Below are positions 9,117 to 18,336 of a DNA stretch of 32,745 bases, one piece after another. The stretch's first letter is position 1, and each line of letters opens with the position of its first letter. The notes beneath the pieces are model-generated. The model was not told the DNA's origin and did no database searches. It saw nothing but the letters and a program-made list of their open reading frames with translations. The stretch comes from Planctomycetota bacterium (GTDB lineage Bacteria > Planctomycetota > Planctomycetia > Pirellulales > Pirellulaceae): positions 1-32,745 of the forward strand of contig JAPLNL010000026.1 in the NCBI GenBank assembly GCA_026692905.1. Reading direction: 5' to 3'. Position numbers and translations under genes: made by a program.

Positions 9117-10001
9117 CTATTCCTGCGTATGCAAACCGCATTCGGTTTTACCCGTTCCGCTCCATCGACCGGCCCGTTCATCTTCTCCGAGGCCAACGGC
9201 TCGCGTACACGGCCAACAGCCGATGCTGGTGTATCCCGAATCGTGTAGCGGATTGTAGGGTATGTTGCTTTGAACAATCCGATTCCAAACCTGCGTTTTC
9301 GTCCAATTGGCAAGTGGACTGATTTTCACCAAGTGGAATTTTTTGTCCCATCCAATAATGGGCGCAACGGACCTGTCTGGACTCTGATCTCGCCGGATCG
9401 CGCTTGCCCAAGCATGCATCCCTTTGGCTGCTTTCTTGAGGACCGTCAATTTGCGATCTCCGCAGCATTGAGTCGGGTTCGACTTATAGAGTGGCCCGTT
9501 ATGCAGTTTTTCATAGGCAAAAACCGTCAATTCGGGCCGCAAAAGCTCAACTTCGATACCGTAAAGTTCTGCGACTTTGTCTCTCAACGCAAGCGTTTCT
9601 GGAAATTGATAGCCCGTATCCAGATTGAATACCCAGGTTTTGGGACTGATCCGCGATAGCATCTCCAGAATGGTCATTCCCTCAGGCCCAAATGCCGTCG
9701 CCATGGTGAACTTATCGCCATAGCGATCGATAGCCCACTCTAGAATCTCTTCCGGTGTCGCCGTTTCAAGACGTTGGCTATGCTCCGCCAATTCCGCGAG
9801 AACTTCCGGTTGCGGAAGAAGTGGCGGATTGGCTGCCTGAGAGCCAATTAACTCGTTGCTCGAGCTATCGGACTCGCTAGACGCGTTGTCATGCAGTGGG
9901 CGAGGCCGTTCGGACAAGATAGATTTGGGGGAGGTTATTAAGGAAAGTTTGGGGAGGTTATTAAGGAAAGGGCGAGGAGATTTGTGGGTAGCGAATCTCA
10001 T
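9117..10001 (-). CDS. cysH: Assimilatory APS/PAPS reductase with [4Fe-4S] ligands
   Basis: The enzyme reduces activated sulfate (adenylyl sulfate, or PAPS) to sulfite with electrons from thioredoxin, a step of cysteine biosynthesis. From the ATG at 10001 it has 294 residues. Visible are the substrate-loop region ATAFGPEGM (101-109) and the LDTGY stretch, the cysteine pair at 179-180 and the CWPC pair at 262 and 265. These are the cluster ligands of the type that usually prefers APS. The C-terminal ECGLH motif has the catalytic Cys at 288. The first 70 or so residues are low complexity and partly encoded by a 23-24-bp tandem repeat (9924-9970), so translation may really begin later, perhaps at a TTG. 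The gene is alone; no other sulfate-assimilation gene is nearby. Confidence 0.9.
   Translation of the reverse strand: MRFATHKSPRPFLNNLPKLSLITSPKSILSERPRPLHDNASSESDSSSNELIGSQAANPPLLPQPEVLAELAEHSQRLETATPEEILEWAIDRYGDKFTMATAFGPEGMTILEMLSRISPKTWVFNLDTGYQFPETLALRDKVAELYGIEVELLRPELTVFAYEKLHNGPLYKSNPTQCCGDRKLTVLKKAAKGMHAWASAIRRDQSPDRSVAPIIGWDKKFHLVKISPLANWTKTQVWNRIVQSNIPYNPLHDSGYTSIGCWPCTRAVGLGEDERAGRWSGTGKTECGLHTQE
9924..9970. repeat. Two-copy 23/24-bp tandem repeat at the cysH 5' end
   Basis: Copy 1 (9924-9947) and copy 2 (9948-9970) are identical except for one extra G in a G run of copy 1. The repeat falls in the poorly conserved N-terminal part of the cysH frame, which suggests recent duplication or that this stretch is really leader DNA rather than coding sequence. 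Confidence 0.85.
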
Positions 10002-10266
10002 CAAGAGGTTCGGAAAGTTCGTAAATCGCCGAAAGTCTAGACAACTTCCGCTACGTATCAAAAACCTTCAGCCTACGGCTGACTGTTAAATGATTAAATC
10101 GAGGCACGCGAAGGCGATGGGATGGGAGTCTTCTCGCTTCGCGTCGCGAAATCATACTAGCGGACGACTCGCAAGGTCAAGCTGATGCAAACCGGCGCTG
10201 ACGAAGCGCGATCCAGTCTGTACGCTGGTGTGGTGACTGACACGAACACCGATACGAGGCCAAAAT

Positions 10267-10776
10267 ATGCCTATTTACGAATTTTATTGTCCACCCTGTC
10301 ATACGATCTACAGTTTTTTCGCCCGTTCCATGTCTCAACAGGTTGCGCCCAGGTGCCCAAAATGCGGCCGCAAAAAACTGGAAAAAAAGATCTCACGCTT
10401 TGCAATTTCCAAAGGACTAACCGAAAGTAGCAGCACTCCAGACCCATTTGAAAACGTCGACGAAAGCAAAATGGAGCAGCTCATGGCCGAAATGGCGCCC
10501 CATCTTGAGGAAGGAGGCGATGGCCCTGAAGATCCCAAGCAAATGGCGAATGTCATGAAACGCATGTTCGAATTGACAGGCATGCAACCCACCGGGGCCA
10601 TGTTGGAAGCCATGAAACGCATGGAGGCGGGCGAAGACCCAGACAAAATCGATGAGGAGATGGGGGACGCGCTCGACGGCGAAGGCGATCCCTTCGCAGC
10701 ACCGGGCAGCAAAGGAAAAAAACTCTCTCGCTTTTTTGAAGCTCCCAATGTCGATCCGGAATTGTATGATTTGTAA
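10267..10776 (+). CDS. FmdB-family zinc-ribbon protein
   Basis: The 169-residue protein opens with the FmdB/CxxC regulatory-protein zinc ribbon: MPIYEFYCPPC, with Cys at 8, 11, 30 and 33 placed to bind one zinc. After residue 50 it becomes acidic and rich in M, E, D and P, with no clear fold. Members of this family are small and usually of unknown function; FmdB itself was named as a possible regulator of formamidase genes in Methylophilus. The extension makes this one longer than the usual 70-110 residues. GAGG lies 8-9 bases before the ATG, a better ribosome-binding site than most genes here have. The following gene starts 176 bases on and need not be co-transcribed. Confidence 0.85.
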   Translation: MPIYEFYCPPCHTIYSFFARSMSQQVAPRCPKCGRKKLEKKISRFAISKGLTESSSTPDPFENVDESKMEQLMAEMAPHLEEGGDGPEDPKQMANVMKRMFELTGMQPTGAMLEAMKRMEAGEDPDKIDEEMGDALDGEGDPFAAPGSKGKKLSRFFEAPNVDPELYDL

Positions 10777-10952
10777 TCGAATCGGCTGCGCCATCTCTCC
10801 TGCACAGCTGATAAAATTCCTTGTGTCGTGTGAGTACACAATTGGTAGTAGGCCGACCCTGGTTCTGGTAGTCTTCAGGCTGTTAATCATCTGATGTCAA
10901 ACTGCTTAGCAACGCCAGTTGCTATACGCTTGTTCCTAAAAAATAAAACCAC

Positions 10953-13900
10953 ATGCAAAATCACAAAGCAACCGACCAATCGATCGACCTTGGATGGCTT
11001 ATTGACTCCCCTGAGCGAATGCTCTCCTGGGGGCGTGATGCCGATCGCAGCGGAAAAGCGGCCGCAACGCTCCGGCAGTACATCTACATGCAGATGGCAG
11101 CCTCAGACTTGGTACTGGACGAAGAGGCTCGACTCAAAGTCGACCTCCCTGAAGGTCTGCTCGCAAACCTCGAAGAAAAAAATCGGCTGCTATCGCTGCT
11201 CAAAGCCCCCATCGATCAACGCATCGAGTCATTTCTCGCCGGACACTTTGCTGAACTAAAATTAGAAACGCCATTGCAGTTGCCTTCGATGACGCTGGTC
11301 TTGGACCACCACGGTCTGGCACGGCAACTCAGCCTACCTGACGGAGGTGAGCGATTTGAAAACGAATTGGTCAGCTCCTATCGCGTTGCAAACGGCGTGC
11401 TCCACAACCCGCGCGCCGACCGACGTACTACTCAAGGGACATTTCACGTTACCGAAGGCGGCTTGCCTATCGCCGGTGATAAACGAAGTGTTCCAAAACA
11501 TGTCTTCGCCCAACTCTTCCAGCACGCGGTCAACCCACCTGAAAGTCTTTTGGAACTGCCGTTCACGCAATCCAATTCCGTTACCGCCAAGACGTTCGTT
11601 TCGTTGCTGGTCCGTCCTTTGGTCTGTCCCCAAGTGCCTGGTTATTGCGAACACAAATCGATGGAGATCCGATTTTTCGCTCCGGGTGGACTTGTTAGCA
11701 ATCTCGATTTCGTCGAGTCCATCTTCGGCAACTCTGGCGATCCACTTGTGCCGGAGAACGATGCGGCCCTCGACTGCATGCACTGGACCGGTCACACAGG
11801 CTGTGTCATTCTGGCTCCGCATTTGATCCACTTGACCAAAGAACAACTTGGATTACCGCACCTTTCCAAAGCGACCGAACTTCAAATTCGCGATCGCATG
11901 TGCTGGGGAGATCCCAGCGAAAAGTACAACGATGGCCAAGCGTTCAAGATCACGTGCCGAAATCAAGAAGGCGTGATCGTCACTCTCATCGCAGACAACT
12001 ACTACGGCTACTGCAAGAAAGAAGTCAAAACTCAAATCAGCTATGCCGCCAACCTCCTCGGTAATGTCGAGGAGGAGCACGCCGGTGGCACGCTTGCATT
12101 CGTTTCGCACAACCTCGGCGAAGAGTTTCAATGGGATTCTCGCCGATACAACGGTCGTGATTTCACCGACATCGAACGAGAGTACGCCAGCTTTATCGAT
12201 ATTAAGCCAGAAGGCTACGGCGTCGACCGACAGCATCCAAGCCTAGTCTACGTCCCCGAAAACGCCTTTGCTTCTCTCTTTGATCGAACTATTCGTTGGA
12301 CACGAGCCGGAATAGAATATTCGATCCCGCTAGAAACAAACAAAATTTACATGGCTCCGAGCGGCTACAAGGTGCAGATGGAAAAGCACCCATGCGCTCC
12401 CTCCTGGCGATTGATCGGTACTGGTGGTGAGGGGACCGTTTGCCACAAGCCATGCACTGTCAGCGGCGGCGGCAAAAGCGAAATCAGCAAATCCCTGCGT
12501 GACTATATGCAAGGCGGCCCTATCTTCGTGGCGGATATGGATAGCGATTTCAACCAACTTCAAGAAATTTTCGATCGCGATTACTCGGATCGATGGCGAG
12601 AGGACTCCACCGAGAAACCTGACTACGCAAATCGAGATAGCCGCAAAGTCCTAGACCCCAACCGGACACTTGGCAGCGTTATCAAACTGCTCACTCCGTC
12701 CCGCGAATACACGGAGCAGTACAACAAATGGCTGAGCGGCATCCCCACGCATCTCTATGCCATGGCCTTTATTATCAAGCGATTTTGCAAAGCGGAATGG
12801 AACGGCAACTGGCGCGAGCACTTCGGCGTCGATGTGGTCAACGGCGACAACGGCCACGAACTGAAATACGGAAACCGAAAGCTTGTTGGTATGTATCTGC
12901 GAGTAGGCCTCGACCCGCTTGGTCGATGGCGAATGTACAAACTCCGTCAAGACTTCGCTGCCGCCGAAAAGATCCAACTTGAGGACGATATCACGGCGAG
13001 TGTCGTTGTTCCAAAACGATACCTATCAACCTTGCCTGACCCTACCTCTGGTGACCAAGCTCGAAGCTATAAATTTGTTGCCAACTGCGAGTACCGGCTA
13101 TTTCAAAGGCCAGATGACGCAGTGCACCGCGGGCTCGACAAACAAACCGAGCTCGACATGGCAGATGTCGGTAATTTCTTTTGCAACTTCGAACCGCTAT
13201 CGAGACAGGTGGTCAGCCAAGAAATTGCCAATGTGATCGACTTCGAACAATACACTGCGCCGATGCAGAACCGCATGAACGCTTTTATGGAAAGTGCTCA
13301 GTCGTTTGTCGTCTCCTCGGCCCAACCTCGCATCGTCGATGGCAAACCTTCAAAAAACCCTCGTTACCTGCAAGACCGAACCGATCTCCTCGATCCGTTC
13401 GATCGTTATGTCGCCTATCGAGGTATGCAACTCTACCGAGGAACGCCTGCGGGCGCGAGCGTCCCGACACCGGTCAACGCGATTCTCTCCGGTCGTCGCA
13501 ACAACCCACCCGATCGCGAGGCAGGGATCCGTTCCCTAGCCGTCTTCAGCCCGATCCATTATCAAGAGCTGCCAGAACTGATTATGGACTACGTTTGTTC
13601 GTTGACAGGCAAAAGCCCCTCGACCACTGGCGCTGGAAGCGAAGGAGCACTGACCAAAGGCCCGTTCAACGCGTTAAATATGGTCTACGACTTGAACACC
13701 TCGATTGTCAGCATGATCTTGACCGGTCTTGGCGGTTTCAGCACGGCTGCTGGGCACATCGGACCCGACATCGAAGTTGGCCACGACATTAGTATGTTCG
13801 TCCCGGAAATCTGGTGCCGATTGCGTCCCGAAGAACGCGAACCAAGCTTCCTCATACGCGAGGGCTTACTGGAGAAAATCGAAGACTTTACGCACAAGGG

Positions 13901-14468
13901 CGTTGATATTCCAGCCAGTCGTCTCGGCTACCGCATCACCGCAAGATTTGTTCGCCGGTACTTTGGACGCGTGTTTGACAATCCAAGCAAAGTCTTTGAC
14001 GAGCGAATCCTGTGCCCGGAAAAGCAAGATTTAGATTCCTTTGCCGACGGTATTTTGCATATCGCGGAAGCCCAAAAGCGAGTCGCCGAAATCTACCTCA
14101 ACGATGGCAGTTGCAAGATCGCGTGTCCACCGTTGCAGGCGATCCTCAAGATCATGGCTGAGGGTAGTTGGAACGGATTCGGACTCAACTCGCCCGAAGT
14201 TCGCCAAATGTTCACTCGTGAGAACCTTGAGGCCAGCAGTTGGTACGCAGCTCGACTGGCTGCCAAACAGCGAGTCGACCAAAGGCTCTGGCAACGCCAC
14301 GTCGAGGTTCTAACGGAATACTGTAGCCGACCAACGCATTCCGCTGTAACCAAACGATTGGGCCTCTATGCGAAGCTGGAACACGCGAAATCTCAACTCG
14401 CACGCTGCTCTCGAGCCGACTACCGCGATTCGCTGATCGGAACGCTGGGGGTTGACCCGTCGCTCTAG
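10953..14468 (+). CDS. Candidate PPi-type phosphoenolpyruvate carboxykinase
   Basis: This 1171-residue soluble protein has no signal peptide or membrane helix. I read it as the large pyrophosphate-dependent PEP carboxykinase, which interconverts PEP, CO2 and phosphate with oxaloacetate and PPi and was described from Entamoeba and Propionibacterium. Support is its unusual length, typical of that family, and its motifs. A P-loop-like CTVSGGGKSEISKS lies at 501-514, an acidic FVADMDSD at 525-532 in the place where kinases bind metal, and a conserved-looking glycine- and threonine-rich LTGKSPSTTGAGSEGAL at 884-900. Many Trp, His and Cys residues and even composition argue for an enzyme. I recall these features from the family but cannot align them, so the name is tentative. 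It could instead be an uncharacterised planctomycete protein. The ATG at 10953 has no Shine-Dalgarno. Confidence 0.55.
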   Translation: MQNHKATDQSIDLGWLIDSPERMLSWGRDADRSGKAAATLRQYIYMQMAASDLVLDEEARLKVDLPEGLLANLEEKNRLLSLLKAPIDQRIESFLAGHFAELKLETPLQLPSMTLVLDHHGLARQLSLPDGGERFENELVSSYRVANGVLHNPRADRRTTQGTFHVTEGGLPIAGDKRSVPKHVFAQLFQHAVNPPESLLELPFTQSNSVTAKTFVSLLVRPLVCPQVPGYCEHKSMEIRFFAPGGLVSNLDFVESIFGNSGDPLVPENDAALDCMHWTGHTGCVILAPHLIHLTKEQLGLPHLSKATELQIRDRMCWGDPSEKYNDGQAFKITCRNQEGVIVTLIADNYYGYCKKEVKTQISYAANLLGNVEEEHAGGTLAFVSHNLGEEFQWDSRRYNGRDFTDIEREYASFIDIKPEGYGVDRQHPSLVYVPENAFASLFDRTIRWTRAGIEYSIPLETNKIYMAPSGYKVQMEKHPCAPSWRLIGTGGEGTVCHKPCTVSGGGKSEISKSLRDYMQGGPIFVADMDSDFNQLQEIFDRDYSDRWREDSTEKPDYANRDSRKVLDPNRTLGSVIKLLTPSREYTEQYNKWLSGIPTHLYAMAFIIKRFCKAEWNGNWREHFGVDVVNGDNGHELKYGNRKLVGMYLRVGLDPLGRWRMYKLRQDFAAAEKIQLEDDITASVVVPKRYLSTLPDPTSGDQARSYKFVANCEYRLFQRPDDAVHRGLDKQTELDMADVGNFFCNFEPLSRQVVSQEIANVIDFEQYTAPMQNRMNAFMESAQSFVVSSAQPRIVDGKPSKNPRYLQDRTDLLDPFDRYVAYRGMQLYRGTPAGASVPTPVNAILSGRRNNPPDREAGIRSLAVFSPIHYQELPELIMDYVCSLTGKSPSTTGAGSEGALTKGPFNALNMVYDLNTSIVSMILTGLGGFSTAAGHIGPDIEVGHDISMFVPEIWCRLRPEEREPSFLIREGLLEKIEDFTHKGVDIPASRLGYRITARFVRRYFGRVFDNPSKVFDERILCPEKQDLDSFADGILHIAEAQKRVAEIYLNDGSCKIACPPLQAILKIMAEGSWNGFGLNSPEVRQMFTRENLEASSWYAARLAAKQRVDQRLWQRHVEVLTEYCSRPTHSAVTKRLGLYAKLEHAKSQLARCSRADYRDSLIGTLGVDPSL

Positions 14469-14811
14469 TGAAAAGAAAATAGGCAGGTCATAGCACCGAC
14501 GCATGGCTGCGAAGCACATCCGCAAGAGTCTTCGAGTGAAACAAACCAATAGCCGTTGGGCGCTAGCCCCGGTTTCCCACTCGACATTCGTCGAGAACCG
14601 GGGCTAGCGCCCATCGGCTAATTAATACGAAAAACAAATGCCGAAGTGCGTAACAGCGTTTGCAAAGCGAACGCGGGTCTTGAGCCCTAGTTCGCATAAA
14701 GCATGGTGGGCTAACCGACTCAGCCACCACCAACGGAATCTAGCGAAGGCCCGGATTCGCGATTGACGTCGGAAGGTGTTTCGGTCCCAATTGGAAATCC
14801 TCTTTCGGATG
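14469..14811. other. 343-bp gap between convergent genes
   Basis: The left part holds the large hairpin at 14551-14619, described separately. The right part, about 14640-14811, has no open frame of credible length, no tRNA-like fold and no clear promoter. Both flanking genes end here, so only termination signals are expected. Confidence 0.6.
14551..14619. repeat. Long inverted repeat (25-bp arms, nested hairpin)
   Basis: Left arm 14551-14575 and right arm 14595-14619 are inverted copies that match at 23 of 25 positions. Between them CTCGAC (14580-14585) and GTCGAG (14590-14595) pair around a 4-base loop, so the whole unit folds as one long interrupted hairpin. It sits between convergent genes, where it could stop transcription from both sides. 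Its sequence (GGGCGCTAGCCCCGG core) looks like a dispersed intergenic repeat rather than a gene-specific terminator. Confidence 0.85.
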
Positions 14812-16191
14812 TCAGCTTAGGTTCAATCGAGCCCAAGGTGGCAGATGGTTATTGAGTCGGTTGCTGAGCGCCTTGCACCAGCCCAATGGCCGACCGTTCC
14901 AATTCGCAACCGCCCATGCGCTCGCCGCCTTTTTGCCCGAGCTCCCCTCGATTTGCGAAAATGGAATGGGAGCTCCGTTTGCAAATTGCGCAGCTTGGTT
15001 GCTGTCCAACTCAATGGTTCGATTGGGCGCGAAAATCTCCTCGCCCAATAATGCTAGTCCCTGCGTCGGAACAAAATGATTCCCCGACTCGATCAGGATC
15101 GCCATTGGCTCCATCGCAACTTGCCGATAGTCGTTTACTGCGTTTCGCACGCCGGGCGTCATGCATTGCAAATAACCGTTTTTCCATTCGGTCGCAACAT
15201 GGTTGAATACCCCCAAATCCAATAACGACTCTCGAACGCTTTTTTGTTTCAGCAACTCGCTGCGGTCCGCCCCCTTGTTCGCTTTTGCATCCCATTTTTT
15301 TTCTGTTCGATCAGCACTGCCGATCGGTTCCAGGTCAAGATCCTTTACCAGTCGCAGTCCAGCAGCGAATCCACCCGAACAATGATCCCGATGGGGCCAA
15401 AGGCGATAGCAACCGGATTGGACCGGTGACCGCCATGGCGCGAGGCCGATGGGTTCGATGGGTTCCCAGGCGTTAGGAAACTGCTCGTGAAGCCATTGGA
15501 TTTGGGCTTCGTTCTCTTCCGTAGCGAACGTGCAAGTTGAGTAAACAAGGCGACCACCCACCTTGAGCATCCGAATGGCCGACTCAAGGATACGCTTCTG
15601 CCGAAGTGCACAATGCTCGATCTGGTTGGCCGAAAAAGCGTTGTCTTCCCGTTTCTTGCGAGCGACCAATGTTTGGCCACTACACGGTGCATCGACCAAC
15701 ACAACGTCAAATGCGTTAGGCATACGGCTCGCCAAGTCACCTGGATCGTACGATGAAACGGCAAAGCATGGATTGCCGGTCTTGACCAAGGAGTACTTTA
15801 AGACATCGACCCGCGAGCGAATGCTCTCGTTGGCAAGCAGGAAGCCATTTGTCCCCAATCGCTCAGCAATTGCCGAAGCCTTACCGCCCGGTGATGCGCA
15901 TAGATCGCATACCAAGTCGTCTTCCTGCAGGCCGACGAGAGCGAGCGGCAACAAAGATGCGGCATCTTGAATGTAGTAGTCGGCGGTCGCGTATTCGAGA
16001 AACGATGCAGGCCGAATCTTTGAGTCTACGAGAAATCGCCCCCATGCGTACCAAGGAACTTCGGTTACCGAAAAAGGCAACTCTGAATCCAAGCGGCGAA
16101 CATGCTTGCGGACACAGCGATCGCTATAACTGAGACTTGCCTGATGGAAGGCTTCGTGCTCGTTGGTGGGCAATAGTGGGGGTAAGTTCAT
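14812..16191 (-). CDS. RsmF-like 16S rRNA cytosine-C5 methyltransferase (NOL1/NOP2/Sun family)
   Basis: The enzyme uses S-adenosylmethionine to methylate C5 of a cytosine in RNA, most likely 16S rRNA. The ATG at 16191 gives 459 residues, close to E. coli RsmF (about 479). Motifs are the SAM loop DLCASPGGKAS (96-106), motif IV DAPC with Cys170, and motif VI YSTCT with Cys220, the two cysteines that attack and release the base in this family. The C-terminal part, ending with NWNGRPLGW and a basic tail, resembles the PUA-like end of RsmF rather than RsmB, which has an N-terminal NusB-like domain. The start lies 10 bases after the helicase stop, so the two are probably co-transcribed. The frame extends to an ATG at 16260, but that would overlap the helicase. 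The target base is not proven. Confidence 0.88.
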   Translation of the reverse strand: MNLPPLLPTNEHEAFHQASLSYSDRCVRKHVRRLDSELPFSVTEVPWYAWGRFLVDSKIRPASFLEYATADYYIQDAASLLPLALVGLQEDDLVCDLCASPGGKASAIAERLGTNGFLLANESIRSRVDVLKYSLVKTGNPCFAVSSYDPGDLASRMPNAFDVVLVDAPCSGQTLVARKKREDNAFSANQIEHCALRQKRILESAIRMLKVGGRLVYSTCTFATEENEAQIQWLHEQFPNAWEPIEPIGLAPWRSPVQSGCYRLWPHRDHCSGGFAAGLRLVKDLDLEPIGSADRTEKKWDAKANKGADRSELLKQKSVRESLLDLGVFNHVATEWKNGYLQCMTPGVRNAVNDYRQVAMEPMAILIESGNHFVPTQGLALLGEEIFAPNRTIELDSNQAAQFANGAPIPFSQIEGSSGKKAASAWAVANWNGRPLGWCKALSNRLNNHLPPWARLNLS

Positions 16192-16201
16192 CGATGAGGC
16201 G

Positions 16202-18289
16202 CTAAGTGCGAATGAGTTGCGAAGCGCGGACACGCAGGACAGGGCAGCCAGGTAGAGCATCTAGAAAAGTCTGCCCATAGGCTTTCGTGGTCATACGAGG
16301 GTCCGTGACCACGACGATTCCTGAGTCGGTCGCAGTCCGAATCAAACGGCCGAAACCTTGCTTGAACTTGATCACTGCTTCCGGCAACTGGTAGTCTTGA
16401 AAAGGGTTGCCGCCCGCTTTGCGAATCGCTTCCAATCGGGCCTCCAATAGTGGGTGGTCTGGTACGCTAAAGGGAAGTTTGCTAATGACCACCAAGCGGA
16501 GCGCATCGCCGGGGACGTCGACTCCTTGCCAGAAGCTCTCAGCCCCGAACAATACCCCGCGAGGGTTCTTTTTGAAGGCTTGCAGCAGTTGGTTGCGAGG
16601 AACACCGTCTGCTTGCGAGTAAATGGCCAAATTGTTTTCATTCATCCAAGGGGTCAGGGCTGCGCAGGTTTTGCGAAGCATATCGTAGCTCGTGAAGAGC
16701 ACAAAGGCGTGGCCATCGCTTTGCCCCACGAAATGCTTGAGCACCGGTACAATGGCTTGTTCGTACTTGATTTTTTCGAGCGAAGGGTCCGCAATGTCGG
16801 TTATCAAATGAACTTCTGCGAGCTTCGGATAGTCGAACGGGCTGCCAACTTGTAAGGTCTTGGAACCGACGGCACCGATTCTTCCTTGAAAGAACGAAAA
16901 GCCTTTGCCTTTGGTCTGCCCTGTGGCGACCGTCGCGCTAGCCATGATCACGCTTTTGACTTTTCGAAAGAGATGTTCGCGCAGGTGGCTGCCGATATCG
17001 AGCGGACTGCTTCGCATGGTGATTCGGACTACATTGCGCGATTGGATGCTCTTGGTCTGCTGTTCAAGCCAGTAGACGGAGTCTTCGACTTTTTGTTGAA
17101 GCCATTGATCGACGCTGGCTGCGAGTGTACTCAATCGCTGACTGGCCGACATCATCTCGAGGCGGCTGTTTGCGTCCTTGAGGTCTTGTCCGAAACGTTC
17201 TAATTGTTCGGAGAGCGTTTGCAATCGCTCACCGAGAACCGAATTGATTTGCAAGGGTTCTCGAACGCGACCGTTGGTTTTCTCTTGTCCCAATTGCCAG
17301 CCGGCAAGATCGGCTGTGAGGTCGTCAAGTGACTCCATGCATCGGTAGGTGTCCTGCGTCAATTGCTTGAGCCCCAACGCGACCAAAATCCCCTTCTCGG
17401 TTCTCGGGTTATAAAGTTTGCGAAGCGTGTAATCGATTTGCGAGTTGCTGATCTGAAGGCCAAGGTGATCGCCCGCGACCGATTCGATGGTATGGCATTC
17501 ATCGAAGATGACAGAATCGTATTTCGGAAGAATACCACCGCCCTGCGCGCGCAATGCCAAGTCGCTGAAGAAGAGAGCGTGATTGACGACTAGGATTTGC
17601 GAGTTCTGAACGCGGCGGCGGGCTGCGTAATAAAAACAAGATTCATGATGTTTGCATTTGCGGCCCATGCAGTTGCCTGAATCGCTTGCAACCTCGTCCC
17701 AGACATTGCCGGGTGGACGAAAAGACATGCTGCTGAGCGAACCGTCGTTCGTGGAACGGGACCATTCTTTGATGTAGTTCAGGTGTTCGTGGTCTTGTTC
17801 ATTGCTCCAAAGGCTAACCGACCGGGATTCCGCCAATTCCAATCGCCGTTTCGACATGTAGTTTCCACGTCCTTTGACTAAGACGCTGGTAAACTCGCGA
17901 GGGATGACAGCTTTCAGGAGGGGCAGGTCTTTCGAAATGAGTTGCTCCTGGAGGCTGATCGTGTGCGTGCTGACGATGATGCGTTTGACCGAATCTTTTT
18001 CGTCGTCCTCCTCGCCGTTGGCCTTGCGATTTTCTTTTGGAGGGGCGTCGGGTTTGGGACTGGCCATGGCATTTTCGGCGGAAGTCGCATGCAGGATAGC
18101 AGGGACGAGGTAACCGAAACTTTTGCCGACGCCCGTGCCTGCCTCGACAATCAAATGATTGCGATTTCGAAGTGCATCACCGACCGCTTCGGCCATCGCA
18201 ATTTGTTCGTTGCGATGTTCGTAGTTTTTGATGCGACGCGAAATGCTGCCCTTTGGGCCCAAGATCGCATTTATGTCCAGCTCGCCCAT
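16202..18289 (-). CDS. DinG/XPD-like ATP-dependent helicase
   Basis: This 695-residue superfamily-2 helicase should unwind DNA 5' to 3', probably during repair or R-loop removal. Walker A AGTGVGKS lies at 50-57, the DEAH-type box reads DECH at 263-266, and the C-terminal motifs ESFWQGVDVPG and QGFGRLIR are intact. Between them is an iron-sulfur-like region with Cys at 207, 212 and 218. The fourth ligand, normally the Cys following NY in the GRxNYxC segment, is Ser146 here (GRGNYMS). An acidic low-complexity insert lies at about 78-100. The ATG at 18289 is the first ATG of the frame. A palindrome and -10-like TACAAT lie about 50-70 bases upstream. The methyltransferase gene follows 10 bases after the stop. 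Confidence 0.9.
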   Translation of the reverse strand: MGELDINAILGPKGSISRRIKNYEHRNEQIAMAEAVGDALRNRNHLIVEAGTGVGKSFGYLVPAILHATSAENAMASPKPDAPPKENRKANGEEDDEKDSVKRIIVSTHTISLQEQLISKDLPLLKAVIPREFTSVLVKGRGNYMSKRRLELAESRSVSLWSNEQDHEHLNYIKEWSRSTNDGSLSSMSFRPPGNVWDEVASDSGNCMGRKCKHHESCFYYAARRRVQNSQILVVNHALFFSDLALRAQGGGILPKYDSVIFDECHTIESVAGDHLGLQISNSQIDYTLRKLYNPRTEKGILVALGLKQLTQDTYRCMESLDDLTADLAGWQLGQEKTNGRVREPLQINSVLGERLQTLSEQLERFGQDLKDANSRLEMMSASQRLSTLAASVDQWLQQKVEDSVYWLEQQTKSIQSRNVVRITMRSSPLDIGSHLREHLFRKVKSVIMASATVATGQTKGKGFSFFQGRIGAVGSKTLQVGSPFDYPKLAEVHLITDIADPSLEKIKYEQAIVPVLKHFVGQSDGHAFVLFTSYDMLRKTCAALTPWMNENNLAIYSQADGVPRNQLLQAFKKNPRGVLFGAESFWQGVDVPGDALRLVVISKLPFSVPDHPLLEARLEAIRKAGGNPFQDYQLPEAVIKFKQGFGRLIRTATDSGIVVVTDPRMTTKAYGQTFLDALPGCPVLRVRASQLIRT

Positions 18290-18336
18290 CAAACGACATT
18301 TCCTAAAAAAGCTTGGAACTGGGCGAACCGATTCCC

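Noticed and set aside
10919-10947. Promoter TTGCTA, 17 bases, AATAAA before the 1171-residue protein
   Set aside because: Both boxes match poorly, and the predicted start would fall on the ATG itself.
13181-13792. 203-codon open frame within the candidate PPi-PEPCK gene
   Set aside because: It is in a shifted frame of a long continuous gene, with arginine-rich, low-information composition.
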